Assembly (NCBI GenBank): GCA_021432635.1
Contig: MU270018.1
Span: forward strand, 565,579-629,578
Reading direction: 5' to 3'
DNA: 64,000 nt
From: Thozetella sp. PMI_491
Lineage: Eukaryota > Ascomycota > Sordariomycetes > Chaetosphaeriales > Chaetosphaeriaceae
A model generated the notes under the pieces. The model searched no databases, was not told the origin of the DNA, and saw only the letters and a list, made by a program, of their open reading frames with translations. The translations under genes were made by a program, and so were the position numbers. Below, one piece after another: positions 62,555 through 64,000 of this stretch. How positions within the stretch are numbered: position 1 is the stretch's first letter; each line of letters starts with the position of its first letter.

Positions 62555-64000
62555 GATCGCAGATCTGGCACGGTCAGGTTTGTTTGTTTTGCTCGATCAA
62601 ATATACCTTGGAAGCGCCGAGGTTAGTATCAGTCGAGCTAGCAGTGGTGTGAAAGGGTCTAGAGATGAGGGGATTTGATGGTATACACACCTCCGGGTGA
62701 TGGAAGGGAACGTTGAAAGAAGATGACGGGAAGAGAAAGAGGCGGCCGGAGGGGTGGAAAAGGGGTGACTTGTGGCCGAGCTTGGAGGGAGCCCGCATAA
62801 TTAGAACATGCCAAGACTCCATTCACGTCAGTCTGTCAAGCTTTTTGGAGGGGTAGGGAGCGAAGGGAGGAAGGAGGGGTTGTTGGAGGGGCTCTAGCTG
62901 GAGCTCTGGGGTACCTGCCGCGAGGGTGGGGGGCTCACCCAATCTGAAGTACCTTTAGGTTGAAGGAGATCGGCGCATGGACAAGGGTGTGTTTGAGAGC
63001 GGTGCGCAAACAGCTCTGAGGTTATTCGCTCGGGCTCTCGACCGACGATCGCGATAATTGTGCACATTCGGCCTCCTAACGAGCCCGGGAGAGCTTTCAT
63101 AGGCCCGGCTCTTGCGAGAAATGCCCTCATTTACACCGCCGTAGGCGATGCGCGCCCAAGTATCGCGACTGCTGGGTCGAGATCAGACGGCGTCCGCCCA
63201 GCCGCGAAGTACCGAGACCCTGGTAAGCTTCCTTGCCCCTCCTCCCACCTCCCACGCCCGCCCGCGCTGCCCCGATGCGTGATGGGCGGACCGTCCTGTG
63301 TCCGGGAGGAGCTAGGGTACAATATGTGCCGGTCCTCCGGGAGCAGGGCTAGCTCTACGTAGCGGCCGTGTCTAAGTGCTTTAAGCCTCGTCCCGACTGG
63401 CCTTTGGCGGTCTTACATGGCATTGGCCAGTTCGGGCTATCCAAGTTGCCGCGTAGTAATCTCCTTCTTGTCGGACAAGGCGACGAGTACTTGAGGCCGA
63501 GCGTGTGGACGCGTGCCTAACAAGATAGGAAGAACATCGTCCATCTATCGAACATTCACGCACGAACACCCTGGGAGTACTGCGACAAGCACGGCGTCTG
63601 GCAAGGTCGCGCTGAACAGATGAGCAGCCTTGCGCCGCCATATCGTCCAGAGCTGTCACGCCTACATACGTAGCATTGGTCTCGGCAGGCGGCCGAAACC
63701 CATTCGGGGACTGCGCGTGCAATGACAGGTAGCATGCAAAAAGCTGATAATGCACAAGGACGCTACTGGAGGAGGCGAGTTGCTGATTCTACCGCTCTGG
63801 GATTCCAGATGCGTGAGCGCGGGGAGTTGTTGTGGGCGACCAGCGCGTAGCGGACTTCACGCGACAGTGACGATGTAGGCAGGGGAGAAGGGGCGAGAGG
63901 GCGGCGGGGGGGGGGGGGGGGTAGGTGTGCGAGCGCATGGGAGAGCACATGTCCATTGTGGCTGTGAGAGGAGCTGACACGCCGAATGGTACACTGGGTA
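62555..64000. other. Region upstream of het-c to window edge
   Basis: About 1.45 kb with the het-c promoter and leader and a 16-base G run near the right edge. No ORF with a recognisable domain is seen; in particular there is no NACHT/HET-domain gene within reach. Confidence 0.6.
63906..63921. repeat. Poly-G tract
   Basis: Sixteen consecutive G bases, the longest homopolymer in the window. Such runs are prone to sequencing and assembly error. Confidence 0.85.

Overview
The window is nuclear chromosomal DNA of a filamentous ascomycete, most likely a Sordariomycete. It is GC-rich, genes are mostly split by short introns (about 50-130 bp, GT-AG with fungal-type branch sites), intergenic spacers are 0.3-3 kb, there are no operons, and the set of genes is typical of Pezizomycotina (het-c, SPA2, IQGAP, Atg6, Scm3, GH45 endoglucanase, C6-type transcription factor). 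No species is named because nothing in the sequence proves one.

Layout. 1-2 kb: 3' part of a fungal-specific transcription factor, cut by the window edge. 2.2-3.4 kb (-): mitochondrial NADH-cytochrome b5 reductase MCR1. 5.0-6.6 kb (-): SH3 protein of the Nbp2/Skb5 type. 9.3-10.1 kb (+): Ssu72 CTD phosphatase. 13.1-16.0 kb (+): polarisome scaffold Spa2. 17.4-19.7 kb (-): MFS transporter. 22.3-25.2 kb (+): membrane-anchored M28 glutamate carboxypeptidase-like peptidase. 25.6-26.7 kb (-): MARVEL-domain membrane protein. 29.7-31.3 kb (+): autophagy protein Atg6/Vps30. 31.8-34.4 kb (-): DUF7025-type AAA+ ATPase. 36.0-37.3 kb (+): saccharopine dehydrogenase LYS1, with a perfect TGACTCA Gcn4/Cpc1 site upstream. 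37.7-39.5 kb (-): IMP dehydrogenase. 41.1-46.1 kb (+): IQGAP. 47.2-50.0 kb (+): Scm3/HJURP-type CENP-A chaperone. 50.8-52.3 kb (-): casein kinase II alpha. 52.9-55.3 kb (+): DNAJC11-like protein with a degenerate J domain. 56.0-57.4 kb (+): stand-alone LigD-type 3'-phosphoesterase protein. 57.6-58.5 kb (-): secreted GH45 endoglucanase. 59.6-62.6 kb (-): heterokaryon-incompatibility protein HET-C with an in-frame tandem repeat in its glycine-rich tail.

The genes are mostly housekeeping and do not form a pathway cluster. Functional themes recur by chance or by loose linkage: polarity and cytokinesis (Spa2, IQGAP, SH3 protein), kinase/phosphatase signalling (CKA1, Ssu72), chromosome maintenance (Scm3, LigD-type phosphoesterase), self/non-self recognition (HET-C). 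I found no intact transposon, CRISPR array, tRNA or rRNA gene. The most informative oddities are a diverged dispersed repeat present twice with only transition differences in its core (3.8 and 27.7 kb), two introns that require GC-AG splicing, a J domain lacking HPD, the LigD-type phosphoesterase, and the HET-C tail repeat. I did not find a convincing undescribed multi-gene system. Exon boundaries were placed by eye from splice consensus, frame and family alignment remembered in general form; they need transcript confirmation.
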